NCBI RefSeq assembly: GCF_026810445.1
Contig: NZ_CP113949.1
Span: 1,674,001-1,738,000 of the forward strand
DNA from: Pseudomonas sp. BSw22131
Lineage (GTDB): Bacteria; Pseudomonadota; Gammaproteobacteria; Pseudomonadales; Pseudomonadaceae
Reading direction: 5' to 3'
Length of the DNA: 64,000 bases
A program made the position numbers and the translations under genes. This document shows positions 16,379-25,281 of this stretch, in pieces (positions within the stretch are counted from its first letter, which is position 1; each line of letters starts with the position of its first letter). The notes beneath the pieces are model-generated. The model searched no databases and had not been told where the DNA came from. It saw only the letters and a list, made by a program, of their open reading frames with translations.

Positions 16379-16831
16379 ATGAAAGCACCCTGGAATTTTC
16401 TGCGTTACCTGCCAATGGCGAGTCGCTTGATGGCGGCCGGTCGTTTACCGGCCTTACTCTTCGCCGTGGCGCGCAAAGGCGCCGGTGAAGGCAATCGGCT
16501 AGGCAAGCTCAAGGATGACTTGAAACTCCTGCAGGCGTTGTGCCTGGCGTACTGGCGCGGTCAGTACCGTGCGATCAGCCCGAAGGCGATCTTGTCGGTC
16601 GTCGCGGGGCTGATGTATTTCCTCAGCCCTCTGGATGCGATCCCGGACTGGATTCCAGGGCTCGGCATGCTGGATGACATCGCCGTGCTGGCCTGGGTGA
16701 TGAAAAGCCTTGAAGTCGAACTCAGTGCGTTCCGTGTATGGCGAGAAAAGCAAAGCCCTGAAAAACTGGCCGTGGTTGAGCGTCTGCCTGCCAGTCCAAA
16801 GCTGCTTGAACAGGAAAAATCCACGGATTGA
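16379..16831 (+). CDS. YkvA/DUF1232 family membrane protein
   Basis: A 150-residue protein. The DUF1232 core is the stretch around VVAGLMYFLSPLDAIPDW (about residues 75-100), with the conserved SPLDAIPD motif before a second hydrophobic helix. The family is widespread and of unknown function. The N-terminus is basic and weakly hydrophobic with no clear signal. GGAG precedes ATG 16379. In P. aeruginosa I recall a similar gene lying between the FKBP and HTH genes, as here. Confidence 0.85.
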   Translation: MKAPWNFLRYLPMASRLMAAGRLPALLFAVARKGAGEGNRLGKLKDDLKLLQALCLAYWRGQYRAISPKAILSVVAGLMYFLSPLDAIPDWIPGLGMLDDIAVLAWVMKSLEVELSAFRVWREKQSPEKLAVVERLPASPKLLEQEKSTD

Positions 16832-16842
16832 GCCGTTACCTT

Positions 16843-16872
16843 CTGTAGGCGCGAATGAATTCGCTCCTACAG
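16843..16872. repeat. Single REP hairpin
   Basis: CTGTAGGCGCGAATG and its mirror ATTCGCTCCTACAG form one compact palindrome 3' of the YkvA-like gene. Confidence 0.75.
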
Positions 16873-16964
16873 AGATGGGTGAACCAACTTGCGTCAATCC
16901 ACTGCTAAGATGCGGCGATAGAAAAAGCCTACACGCGATAATTTGCCGTCTTACAGGGGGTTGC

Positions 16965-17315
16965 ATGGATCTTCAGGTCATTTCTCGTGATGGAGAGCCA
17001 GAATATGCGGTATTACCGTGGGCTCAATACCAGGCGCTGATACGCGCTGCCGGTATTTCTTCAGGACACGACACTGAACGTACGGCGCAGCCAGCCGCTG
17101 CCACAGCGACGGTTGCTGACGATTTGCCAGGGCTCGATCAGTTGGGGCCCTTGCGTCAAGGCAAAGGCCTGGAAGTGGCGCAACTGGCCAGGACTGTCGG
17201 CATCAGCCCGTCTTACCTTGAGCTGATCGAAAGCGGCACTCGGCTGCCCGACGCTGCCATTCTTCGCAGCCTGGCCTGGGAACTGGGTGTCGCGGGCTGG
17301 CGAGGTGAGTCATGA
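16965..17315 (+). CDS. XRE-type helix-turn-helix protein
   Basis: A 116-residue protein. The N-terminal 30 residues (VISRDGEPEYAVLPWAQYQA) resemble the start of Phd/RelB-like antitoxins. An Ala/Thr-rich linker follows, then a Cro/CI-type HTH (GLEVAQLARTVGISPSYLEL). It is probably a DNA-binding regulator. GGGGG at 16956-16960 supports ATG 16965; the frame continues upstream but without family-like sequence. Its stop overlaps the next start (ATGA), so the two are co-translated. The target is unknown. Confidence 0.75.
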   Translation: MDLQVISRDGEPEYAVLPWAQYQALIRAAGISSGHDTERTAQPAAATATVADDLPGLDQLGPLRQGKGLEVAQLARTVGISPSYLELIESGTRLPDAAILRSLAWELGVAGWRGES

Positions 17316-17677
17316 GTGTCAGAATCAGCCGTCAGCAGTGGGAAGCACTGGTAGGTGAACTGGACGTGGCGCGACGCCAGCGACATTTGTTGACCTACCG
17401 GGCGTTGCTCGAACGCCTCCAGCTCCCCACCCCCGCGATGCTGACCCTGACCGCAGCCCTGGAACATCTCGCTGCCATCGATGCAAAATCCGAACAGCCC
17501 TTGCGCAGCTCGCTGGTGATCAGCCAAGGGGCAAGCCGTCTGCCGCGCACCGGCTTCTTCGAGTGCGCCGAGCGTCTGGGTCGTTTTTCCGGCCCTTCCG
17601 ATGGTGTTGCCGCAGCCTCGTGGCATGCCTCGGAAGTGGTGCGGGTGTTTGAGTACGAGTATTTGCCGCAGGCGTGA
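17312..17677 (+). CDS. Conserved hypothetical protein coupled to the HTH gene
   Basis: A 121-residue soluble, Leu- and Ala-rich protein starting MSVRISRQQWEALVGELDVA. I recognise no domain. The ATG overlaps the HTH gene stop by four bases, so the proteins are made together and may act together. The sequence is helical at the N-terminus (residues 5-60) and has an FFECAERLGRF segment near residue 82. A toxin-antitoxin role is possible from gene order alone, but no toxin fold is seen, and the pair appears to be core rather than mobile. Confidence 0.7.
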   Translation: MSVRISRQQWEALVGELDVARRQRHLLTYRALLERLQLPTPAMLTLTAALEHLAAIDAKSEQPLRSSLVISQGASRLPRTGFFECAERLGRFSGPSDGVAAASWHASEVVRVFEYEYLPQA

Positions 17678-17690
17678 GCGCCTCAGACAG

Positions 17691-17778
17691 GTAAGAGCGC
17701 GCTTGCCCGCGATCACGGTTTGTGTGGCAGGAACTCCGCCTCTGACACACCGTAATCGCGGGCAAGCGCGCTCCTACA
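17691..17778. repeat. REP inverted pair
   Basis: GAGCGCGCTTGCCCGCGAT is mirrored by ATCGCGGGCAAGCGCGCTCC. It lies between the convergent HTH-pair operon and the EAL-GGDEF gene. Confidence 0.9.
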
Positions 17779-17789
17779 GGTGCATGCGT

Positions 17790-19574
17790 TCAGCTTGAGG
17801 CTTGCAGCTTAGAGCTTGCAGCTATCTCCAGCGTATCAATCACATGAATACTCGCGCCGAGGATGTCTTTGGCGTGATGCTTGGCCTGTGACGCCAATTC
17901 TGCCAACTGACTTGCATCGAGCACCGTGCAGGCCTGTGGGTGCAGGTGCACGACCCCGATAGACAGCGACAACAGCGCAAACTCCTGCCGTTGTCCCTGG
18001 CGGTTAAGCGCCACGAAGCAGCCCGCCGCCAGATGCTCCGCACGATAAAAACGCCGGCATTGATTCTGGAAGTCCTCCAGCAACGTATTCAGGCGTTTTC
18101 TCCAATCCTCCGAACCCAACACCATCAGAAAATCATCGCCGCCAATGTGGCCGACGAAATCACGGCTGGGGTCAATCCGGTCGCTCAGACACTGGGCCAG
18201 ACACAGCAACACTTCATCACCGCGACCGTAGCCATAGATATCGTTGAACGGCTTGAAGCTGTCGATATCAACGTAGCAAATCATCGATTCGCGACCCTGC
18301 TGCAATAGCCGCGTCAGGCATTGCTGGATCGGCACGTTGCCGGGGAGCAGGGTCAACGGGTTGGCATGGCGTGCCTGCTGAATCTTCAGCTCGGTGATCA
18401 GTTTCAGCACATCGATCACACGGCCCAGACCCAAGTAGGCGCCGCTCTGCGTGATGATGAAATCCTCCTCGATCCGCTGCCTCGCGCGGCTGGTGATCAG
18501 GCGGCTGACTTGCTGCAGCGACTGGGTCAGTTCGACGGCCAGAAAGTCATCGCTCATCAGTCGGCTTATAGGTTTGCGCGCATAAATCTCGGTGGCGAAC
18601 GGTTGTAGCAGGACATCCGACAGCGAATGCCGGTGCACGATGCCGATGGGACGTTGCTCCTCATCCAGTACCGCCAGTGAGTTCAGGTTAGCCTGTTTGC
18701 GAAAGGCCTCCAGTACGCTGGCCGTGGGGGTGCTTTGCAGCACAGAGCATTGTTCATTGAGCAGAGCGCTCAGGTCGGAGCCTTCGTCAGTGAGGCTTGC
18801 GCTACTGGCATCGGACTTGGGCAGCATGGCGCGGGCGTCACGCGGCGGGTGCTCCTGCGGGCGACACAACAGATAGCCCTGCACCAGGTCGACACCCATG
18901 TCGATCAGCACTTCCAGCTCTTCGCCCAGTTCAATGCCTTCAGCGATTACCTTGGCCCGAGAGGCTTTCGCCATTTGCAGCATGGAGCCGACGAACTCGC
19001 GTTTGACGGCGTCCTGATGAATGCCGTCGATGAAGTGCCGGTCAATCTTCACGTAATCCGGGCGCAGTTCAGACCACAACCGCAGGCTCGAATAACCGGC
19101 GCCAAGGTCGTCGAGCGCGATGGAAAACCCCATGTCGCGATAATGGTGCAACGCGTTATAGAGAAGACCAAAGTCGTCGGTTGGGGTTTGCTCGGTCAGC
19201 TCGATCACCACGCGGCTGGGCGGGATGCCATAACTGTCCAGCAATTGAAGGGTACGGCCTGGCGGGTGTGAAGGCTCAAGCAGTGATTCGGGCGAGATGT
19301 TCAGGAACAGCTTGCCGTCGAGCTGTTGTTGACTGAAACGGCGACAGGCCGAGTCGCGACAGGCCAGCTCCAGTTCACTCAATTTCCCGGCCTGACGTGC
19401 GACCGCGAACAGGCTGACCGGCGAGTGCAGCGAACTGTTGGAGGGGCCGCGCGTGAGGGCTTCGTAGCCCAGAATGCGGCGCTCGGACAGCGACACAATC
19501 GGTTGAAACAAGCTGTGCAATTCGCCTTGAGCCAGGATCGAACTCAGTGCGCTCAGCTGTTCAGTGACGGTCAT
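17790..19574 (-). CDS. EAL-CBS-GGDEF cyclic-di-GMP signalling protein
   Basis: A 594-residue cytosolic protein without membrane helices. The EAL domain (about 10-245) has EALTR (38-42), NISPESLL, ELTEQ, DDLGAGYSSL and KIDRHFI, so the metal and catalytic residues look intact and phosphodiesterase activity is likely. A CBS pair occupies about 280-400. The GGDEF domain ends with GGDDF (478-482), a variant still seen in active cyclases. I see no RxxD inhibitory site before it. CBS domains usually sense adenosyl nucleotides. The ATG at 19574 is chosen because the family begins there. In P. aeruginosa I recall PA3258 with this architecture next to prc. Confidence 0.9.
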   Translation of the reverse strand: MTVTEQLSALSSILAQGELHSLFQPIVSLSERRILGYEALTRGPSNSSLHSPVSLFAVARQAGKLSELELACRDSACRRFSQQQLDGKLFLNISPESLLEPSHPPGRTLQLLDSYGIPPSRVVIELTEQTPTDDFGLLYNALHHYRDMGFSIALDDLGAGYSSLRLWSELRPDYVKIDRHFIDGIHQDAVKREFVGSMLQMAKASRAKVIAEGIELGEELEVLIDMGVDLVQGYLLCRPQEHPPRDARAMLPKSDASSASLTDEGSDLSALLNEQCSVLQSTPTASVLEAFRKQANLNSLAVLDEEQRPIGIVHRHSLSDVLLQPFATEIYARKPISRLMSDDFLAVELTQSLQQVSRLITSRARQRIEEDFIITQSGAYLGLGRVIDVLKLITELKIQQARHANPLTLLPGNVPIQQCLTRLLQQGRESMICYVDIDSFKPFNDIYGYGRGDEVLLCLAQCLSDRIDPSRDFVGHIGGDDFLMVLGSEDWRKRLNTLLEDFQNQCRRFYRAEHLAAGCFVALNRQGQRQEFALLSLSIGVVHLHPQACTVLDASQLAELASQAKHHAKDILGASIHVIDTLEIAASSKLQASS

Positions 19575-19719
19575 GGCAATCTCGAGGCAAGAAAAAGGGG
19601 CTCGGCGTACGGCACCAAGCCCCATATTTCACGACAGATTCATGACTGTTTGATGACCGTTGCCAGTGGTTGGCCACCTGTGTCATCAAGTTTCATCTGA
19701 CGACACAGGCCTCACGGTC

Positions 19720-21798
19720 TTACTTCTTCGCGACGCTGCCGCTCATGCCCAGATAGTCGATGAGAATACGCCCGGTTTCTGACAGATAAGCGTCGTCCTC
19801 GGGTTTGGTCTTATCGTCTTCAGCCGGCAATGCGTCTTCGTCTTCTTTCTTCAACTCTTTGAGCGGCTCTTCACCCTTGGCCTTGCGGCGGATGTTTTCC
19901 ATGCTCAACTGCTGACTCTCGATGTCAGCGTGCTCGCTGCGACGTTCGCTTTCATTGAGGCTGACGGTCTTTTCGGCCATCAGCTTCTTGGCCAGGGCGA
20001 GTTTGTTTTCGATGAACACGAACTCGGCGTCTTTGGCGGATCGCACGTCGTGGCGCGACTGCAACTGCGCCAGGAACGGTTTGAACGGATCGGCCGCAGG
20101 TTTGATCGCAGGCTTGATGGTGTCGTAGGTCATCGCTTCCGGCAGGGCGCTTTCACCGATTTCCTTGGTGTCGATAATGGACGGATAGGCGATATCAGGC
20201 AGCACGCCCTGATGCTGAGTGCTCTGGCCGGAGACGCGGTAGAACTTGGCGAGCGTCAGTTTCAGTTCGCCGTGGTTCAGCGGCTGAATGGTCTGCACGG
20301 TGCCTTTGCCGAAGGTCTGGCCGCCGATGATCAACGCGCGGTGGTAGTCCTGCATGGCGCCGGCAAAAATCTCCGAAGCCGAAGCTGAAAGACGGTTCAC
20401 CAACAACGCCATCGGGCCTTTGTAGAACGCACCGCTGTTTTCGTCTTCCAGCACATCGACCTTGCCGTCGGCGTTACGCACCAGAACGGTCGGGCCTTTG
20501 TCGATGAACAGACTGGTCAGCTCGGTGGCTTCCTGCAACGAACCACCGCCGTTGTTACGCAGGTCGATGACCACGCCGTCGACTTTCTCGGACTGCAATT
20601 CGGTCAGCAGCTTCTTGACGTCGCGGGTCGTGCTCTTGTACTCGGGATCGCCGGCGCGGTAGGCCTTGAAGTCCAGGTAGAAAGCAGGGATCTCGATGAC
20701 GCCCAGCTTGTAGTCTTTGCCATCCTGCTTGAGGTGCAGGATCGACTTCTTCGCCGCTTGCTCTTCAAGCTTCACGGCTTCGCGGGTGATCGACACGATC
20801 TTGGTGGTCTGGTCGCTCGGCGCATTGCTGGCCGGGACGATTTCCAGACGCACGACCGAGCCCTTCGGACCGCGAATCAGTTTGACCACTTCATCCAGAC
20901 GCCAGCCGATCACGTCGACCATCTCTTTGTCGCCCTGGGCGACGCCGATGATCTTGTCGGCGGTCGCCACTTGCTTGGTCTTGGCGGCGGGGCCGGCCGG
21001 AACCAGACGGACGATCTTGACGTTATCGTTGTCGCTTTGCAGGACAGCGCCGATCCCTTCAAGGGAAAGGCTCATGTTGATGTCGAAGTTTTCCGCGCTG
21101 TCAGGCGACAGGTAGTTGGTGTGCGGATCGTAGGACATCGCGAAGGTGTTCAGGTAAGCCTGGAACACGTCCTCGCTGCGGGTCTGGCCCAGACGCGCGA
21201 GTTGGTTCTTGTAGCGCTTGGTCAGGGTTTCCTGAATCTTCGCCGGGTCTTTGCCGGCGATCTTCAAGCGCAGGACTTCGTCCTTGACGCGCTTGCGCCA
21301 CAGGTCGTCGAGTTCGGCTTCGTTTTTGGCCCACGGTGCGTCCTTGCGATCAACCAGCAAGGTTTCCTGAGTGTTCAGGTCGATTTTGTCGACGCCCTTG
21401 CTCAGCTGCGCCAAGGCGAAATCCAGACGCGACTTGATGCGGTCCAGATAACGCTTGTAGATGGTAAAGCCCGGAGCCAGGTCGCCGCTCTTGAGGAAGT
21501 CGTCGAACTGGAAGCGCCACTTGTCGAACTCGGCGATGTCGCTGGCGAGGAAGTAGCTTCGTGCAGGGTCGAGCAGTTTCAGGTAGCTCTGGTAAATGAT
21601 TTCAGAGCGTTTGTCGTCCAGAGGCGGCTTGCTGTAGTGGTGGCGCTTGAGCAGTTCCACCACATTGAGGCTGGCTATCACCTCGTCGCGGTCGGGTTGA
21701 AGATTATCCCAGCTGTTGGCAGCAAAGGTGTTGGCGGACATTGGCAAAACACTGAGGCCAATGAGCAATGCAAGTGTGCTGGGCAAAAATTGCTTCAT
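19720..21798 (-). CDS. prc: Tail-specific carboxy-terminal protease Prc
   Basis: A 692-residue periplasmic S41 protease. It has a signal peptide (MKQFLPSTLALLIGLSVLP... cut near FAANS), a long N-terminal domain (DUF3340-like start SWDNLQPDRDEVIASLNVVE), a PDZ domain around 240-330, and the catalytic dyad S475 (SASASEIF) and K498 (GQTFGKGTVQ). It degrades proteins with nonpolar C-termini; in Pseudomonas Prc (AlgO) also acts on truncated MucA. Length matches E. coli Prc (682). Upstream in-frame starts (21831, 21885) lack a better ribosome site. It is divergent from the quinone oxidoreductase gene. Confidence 0.95.
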   Translation of the reverse strand: MKQFLPSTLALLIGLSVLPMSANTFAANSWDNLQPDRDEVIASLNVVELLKRHHYSKPPLDDKRSEIIYQSYLKLLDPARSYFLASDIAEFDKWRFQFDDFLKSGDLAPGFTIYKRYLDRIKSRLDFALAQLSKGVDKIDLNTQETLLVDRKDAPWAKNEAELDDLWRKRVKDEVLRLKIAGKDPAKIQETLTKRYKNQLARLGQTRSEDVFQAYLNTFAMSYDPHTNYLSPDSAENFDINMSLSLEGIGAVLQSDNDNVKIVRLVPAGPAAKTKQVATADKIIGVAQGDKEMVDVIGWRLDEVVKLIRGPKGSVVRLEIVPASNAPSDQTTKIVSITREAVKLEEQAAKKSILHLKQDGKDYKLGVIEIPAFYLDFKAYRAGDPEYKSTTRDVKKLLTELQSEKVDGVVIDLRNNGGGSLQEATELTSLFIDKGPTVLVRNADGKVDVLEDENSGAFYKGPMALLVNRLSASASEIFAGAMQDYHRALIIGGQTFGKGTVQTIQPLNHGELKLTLAKFYRVSGQSTQHQGVLPDIAYPSIIDTKEIGESALPEAMTYDTIKPAIKPAADPFKPFLAQLQSRHDVRSAKDAEFVFIENKLALAKKLMAEKTVSLNESERRSEHADIESQQLSMENIRRKAKGEEPLKELKKEDEDALPAEDDKTKPEDDAYLSETGRILIDYLGMSGSVAKK

Positions 21799-21946
21799 GC
21801 TGATTCGACGCGGGGACAATTGATAACGCATATTAGGCCGTCTTGGAAGTCGCCGGTTCCAGCGGAACCCGGTCGCATAATGCAAAAAGCCCGAATGCCT
21901 ATAAAGAGCACATCGGACTCAGTCGAGAACTCACTATGGAGGCACC

Positions 21947-22909
21947 GTGAAAGCATTGCAAGGCGTTGAAGGTCAAGTGGAATGGGTCGAACAGCCATCG
22001 CCGACGCTTGACGTCGGTCAGGTTCGCATCAAGGTGGCGGCAGCGGGGCTCAACCGGGCCGATTTGCTTCAGCGAGCCGGCAAGTACCCGCCGCCCCCAG
22101 GGGTGACTGAAACCCTGGGGCTGGAGTGTTCCGGCATCATCGCCGAAGTGGGGCCGGGCACTGCCTGGCAGGTCGGAGATCGTGTCTGTGCGCTGCTGGC
22201 CGGCGGGGCGATGGCCGAAGAAGTGGTGGTCGACGCCCGGCATGTGCTGCCGGTGCCCGAGGGCATTTCGCTGCACGAAGCGGCGGCCATTCCCGAGGTG
22301 TACGCCACCGCCTGGCTGAATCTGTTCCAGCTGGCCGGCCTCAAGCCCGGCGAAAAAGTGTTGCTGCATGCCGGGGCAAGTGGAGTTGGTTCAGCTGCCA
22401 TTCAGCTGTGCAAGGCATTTGGCAACCCGGTCTGGGTCACCGTGGGCTCGGCGGAGCGGCTGGCGTACTGCGAAGCGCTCGGCGCCCAGGGCGGTGTGCT
22501 GCGCAACGAAAACCTCGATGCGCTGAATGACTTCGCGCCTTTTAACGTCATCCTTGACCCGGTGGGCGCCAACTACGCCGCGCTGAACCTGAAGGTGCTC
22601 GGGGTGGACGGTCGTCTGGTGCTGATCGGGCTGATGGGCGGAAGCAAGTCCGAGCTGGATTTCGCAAAGGTGCTGGGCAAGCGCATCCATATTCTGGGTT
22701 CGACCCTGCGCAGCCGCGACGACCAGTTCAAGGCCGACCTGCTCAGCGATCTGGGGCAGCACGTCATGCCGCTGTTCACCGAAGGCCGCCTGAAGCCGCA
22801 GCTGGCGCGCAGCTTTCCGATCAGGGAAGCGGAAGCTGCGTACGCGGAGCTGGCGACCAATCAGGTGTCGGGCAAAGTCATCCTAGTCATTGACCCCGCG
22901 CTGCACTGA
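21947..22909 (+). CDS. NAD(P)H quinone oxidoreductase (PIG3/zinc-independent MDR type)
   Basis: A 320-residue medium-chain dehydrogenase/reductase. It has the quinone-reductase segment AAAGLNRADLLQRAG (about 31-45), LECSGIIAEVGPG, and the nucleotide site HAGASGVGSAAIQL (about 143-156). The zinc ligands of alcohol dehydrogenases are absent, as in the PIG3/QOR group. It probably reduces quinones or enones with NADPH in the cytosol. The start is GTG at 21947, supported by GGAGG at 21938-21942. A hairpin GGCCGGG / CCCGGCC at 22919-22956 may end the transcript. Confidence 0.9.
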   Translation: MKALQGVEGQVEWVEQPSPTLDVGQVRIKVAAAGLNRADLLQRAGKYPPPPGVTETLGLECSGIIAEVGPGTAWQVGDRVCALLAGGAMAEEVVVDARHVLPVPEGISLHEAAAIPEVYATAWLNLFQLAGLKPGEKVLLHAGASGVGSAAIQLCKAFGNPVWVTVGSAERLAYCEALGAQGGVLRNENLDALNDFAPFNVILDPVGANYAALNLKVLGVDGRLVLIGLMGGSKSELDFAKVLGKRIHILGSTLRSRDDQFKADLLSDLGQHVMPLFTEGRLKPQLARSFPIREAEAAYAELATNQVSGKVILVIDPALH

Positions 22910-23008
22910 TCTGCCCACAGGCCGGGTATCGCTGCCTCTGAGCGACCCCCCGGCCTTGCCTGTCCTATCCAATAACCTTCGTCGGCATTACCGACGAACG
23001 GTCGAAGA

Positions 23009-23028
23009 ACCTGTCATAAGTGACAGTA
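23009..23028 (+). promoter_or_regulatory. Shared dyad, lux-box-like, upstream of the first beta-module gene
   Basis: ACCTGTCATAAGTGACAGTA. The CTGTCA / TGACAG arms fit the CT-N12-AG rule of LuxR-family boxes. The same dyad with the same flanks, AC before and TA after, lies upstream of the two giant genes at 34759 and 39393. Here it ends 126 bp before the start codon. Confidence 0.6.
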
Positions 23029-23154
23029 TCCAGCGCTCACAAACAGGCGCTTAATCAATCGCAGATACGCACCGAACAGCCATTGCGCTGTGCACTTGAA
23101 GAGTGGCTTCGAGCGGGTTCCGCCGGCCTGATTTCAGACTCAAGGATGATGTCG

Positions 23155-25194
23155 ATGAATAGCACATTCAGAGCAGACAGCGGCGCCCTCAACGGTGGCA
23201 GTTGGCGCATTGATGATGAGTTTCCGCTGCCCGTCGTGCCGGCCATCCTCGAGGATGAGCTGGGACAGGAAGAGGTCGGCGGGTTGCTGCCTCGAACTGC
23301 GCTGGAACGAGACCTGCAGGTGACTATTCCCGCCTGGCCATTCACACCCAATTTTCCCAACGTCGTGGTGCTGTCGTGGCGGGTCGCCGGTGCTCCATTT
23401 GTTGAAGTAGACCGCTTCACCTTCCAGCCCCCGATCGCTCCCGGGGATAAAACCGTCCAGGTACGTCAGGCGTTGCTGATGGAAGGTACCTACGAGCTCT
23501 CCTACAAGATTTCGGTGGTGAATAACCCGTCGCCGGAGTCACTGAAGAAAGTCGTCACGGTGGATCTATCGCCGCCCGGTGCCGGTCAGAAACCGCTGCC
23601 GGTGGTCTTTCCGAGTGAGCTGGCCGGTGTGATCTCCGACGAGTACTTGACCAGCGAAGGCGCGGTCGAGTGTTCGGTACCCTCTTACTTCGGCGCCAAG
23701 GCCAAAGACGTGGCGATCTGGTTCTGGAGCGACACCAATCCACCGCCGGACGGGGAAATCGACCAGGGTGAGGTGATTTTCAGTCAGGATGAGATTGACG
23801 ACGGCCTGTTGTTCATATCCGTTCCCGAGCAGGTGATCAGGGCGTCAGGTCAGGGCTCCCGGTACGTGTACTACCTCTTGCGGGATCTGGCGGGAAACAT
23901 CAGCGCGCGCTCGGAGCTTTCACCCATCACGGTGGACCTGACGCCGCCGCCGGAAAACCTCCAGCCGGTGCGAGTACCACTGTCGACCCGCTGTCTGATC
24001 GATCGCCAGCATGCACGCGAAGGTGCGACCAACGAAGGCGGCGTCACGGTAGAGATCGATCAATACGACAATGCGGCCCCAGAGCACCGGGTAATTATCA
24101 ACTGGGACGGCACCGAGCTTGCCGAAGTGCCTGTCGATCCGTCCGGATTCCCGCTGCGCGCGTTCGTGCCGTGGACCGTATTGACCGCCAGAGGGCTTGG
24201 CCCACTGAGCGTCCAGGTCGATTATGAGGTGCGTCGTGGAACCTTGGTCACGCCTTCTCCGGGACCTGTCTCTGTGCCGGTTGACTTCACCCTGGCCGGG
24301 CAGGATCACGCCAATGCTCCGGCATTATTGAACGTCACCCTGGAGAAACCCGAGGTGCGTGGCCAAAACTCCGATACGTCCAACACGCTAACGGGGGCGG
24401 ACGTCGGTCTGGATGCCACGGCGACTTTGGCCCTTTATCAAAACCCCCATCCCGGCGAGCGACTGGCGCTGTTTTGGGGGAGTGCGGCCGCACCGGTCGC
24501 CGAGTACACCGTTAAAGCCGGGGACCTGGTCGGTCAATCGATAGCCTTCGTCATTCCTTGGTCAGCCATAGAACCGGAGCTGATCAACCCCGCGCTGGGA
24601 CTCTTCTATGTGACCGATAACGGCGTCAACCAACAGTTGTCCAGGACAACTGACGTCAACGTGAACATTGAGGTCATCGAGGATCTGCTGGAGCCTTCTT
24701 TCCCCCATGCCGATATTTACGGCTATCTCAATTGCTGTGCCGTACCCAGGTTGTGGGAGGGCGTGACGGTGAGGGTTCCCGGCGATGCCCGGTTTGCAGC
24801 GGGCGACCGTATCGAGCTCAGCTGGCAAGGATGCAAGAACCTCAACGGCACCGATCCGATCACGGGTGTTACCGCGACGTTTTCCAGAACATTGAGCGCT
24901 GTTGATGCGAGCAACGGATATGACCAGATCGTGCTGCCGTTCGAGACACTCATCGCGCCAATGGAAGACAACGGATCTGCCACGGCCCAGTACACGCTTC
25001 ATAAAGCCAGCGGGACGGTGGGGCGCTCATACATGGATTTTGTCAAGATCACGCGACTGATGCCGGATGGGAAGTTATGCGGTCCCGGCAACGATCTGTG
25101 TGCAGAGACGTCGCAGTCTCAAGCTGAAGGGCCCGTTGTGGAAACGATTTGGGCAAGGATGATCAACGCGGCAGTGCGCCGTTTTCGCAAGTAA
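23155..25194 (+). CDS. Large modular beta-sandwich protein A (unknown function)
   Basis: A 679-residue acidic protein I do not recognise as a named family. It is built of about five Ig-like modules with repeated patterns of the type VTIPAW...VLSWRVAG...YELSYKISV, ending YLNCCAVPRLWEGVTV and a basic tail AAVRRFRK. It has no Sec signal, no lipobox and no membrane helix. ATG 23155 is preferred among four close starts because AAGGA at 23142-23146 is spaced eight bases from it. The next gene (657 aa) is its paralogue with the same module order, 87 bp downstream, so the pair is a tandem duplication. Location in the cell is unknown; an adhesin or structural role is inference only. Confidence 0.75.
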   Translation: MNSTFRADSGALNGGSWRIDDEFPLPVVPAILEDELGQEEVGGLLPRTALERDLQVTIPAWPFTPNFPNVVVLSWRVAGAPFVEVDRFTFQPPIAPGDKTVQVRQALLMEGTYELSYKISVVNNPSPESLKKVVTVDLSPPGAGQKPLPVVFPSELAGVISDEYLTSEGAVECSVPSYFGAKAKDVAIWFWSDTNPPPDGEIDQGEVIFSQDEIDDGLLFISVPEQVIRASGQGSRYVYYLLRDLAGNISARSELSPITVDLTPPPENLQPVRVPLSTRCLIDRQHAREGATNEGGVTVEIDQYDNAAPEHRVIINWDGTELAEVPVDPSGFPLRAFVPWTVLTARGLGPLSVQVDYEVRRGTLVTPSPGPVSVPVDFTLAGQDHANAPALLNVTLEKPEVRGQNSDTSNTLTGADVGLDATATLALYQNPHPGERLALFWGSAAAPVAEYTVKAGDLVGQSIAFVIPWSAIEPELINPALGLFYVTDNGVNQQLSRTTDVNVNIEVIEDLLEPSFPHADIYGYLNCCAVPRLWEGVTVRVPGDARFAAGDRIELSWQGCKNLNGTDPITGVTATFSRTLSAVDASNGYDQIVLPFETLIAPMEDNGSATAQYTLHKASGTVGRSYMDFVKITRLMPDGKLCGPGNDLCAETSQSQAEGPVVETIWARMINAAVRRFRK

Positions 25195-25281
25195 CCCCGA
25201 TGTCAACGACACGTGGCAGATGAACGTCGGCTGGTGCAGTACGTAGCCAATGGACTGAAGGCCACTCAAGGAGGAAGTAGC

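Noticed and set aside
16965..17677. Annotating the HTH pair as a toxin-antitoxin system
   Set aside because: No toxin fold is visible and the second protein is unrecognised; gene order alone is not enough.
20734..21969. A 411-codon frame opposite prc
   Set aside because: prc is certain from its catalytic motifs; the opposite frame runs across the divergent promoter and has no family-like sequence.
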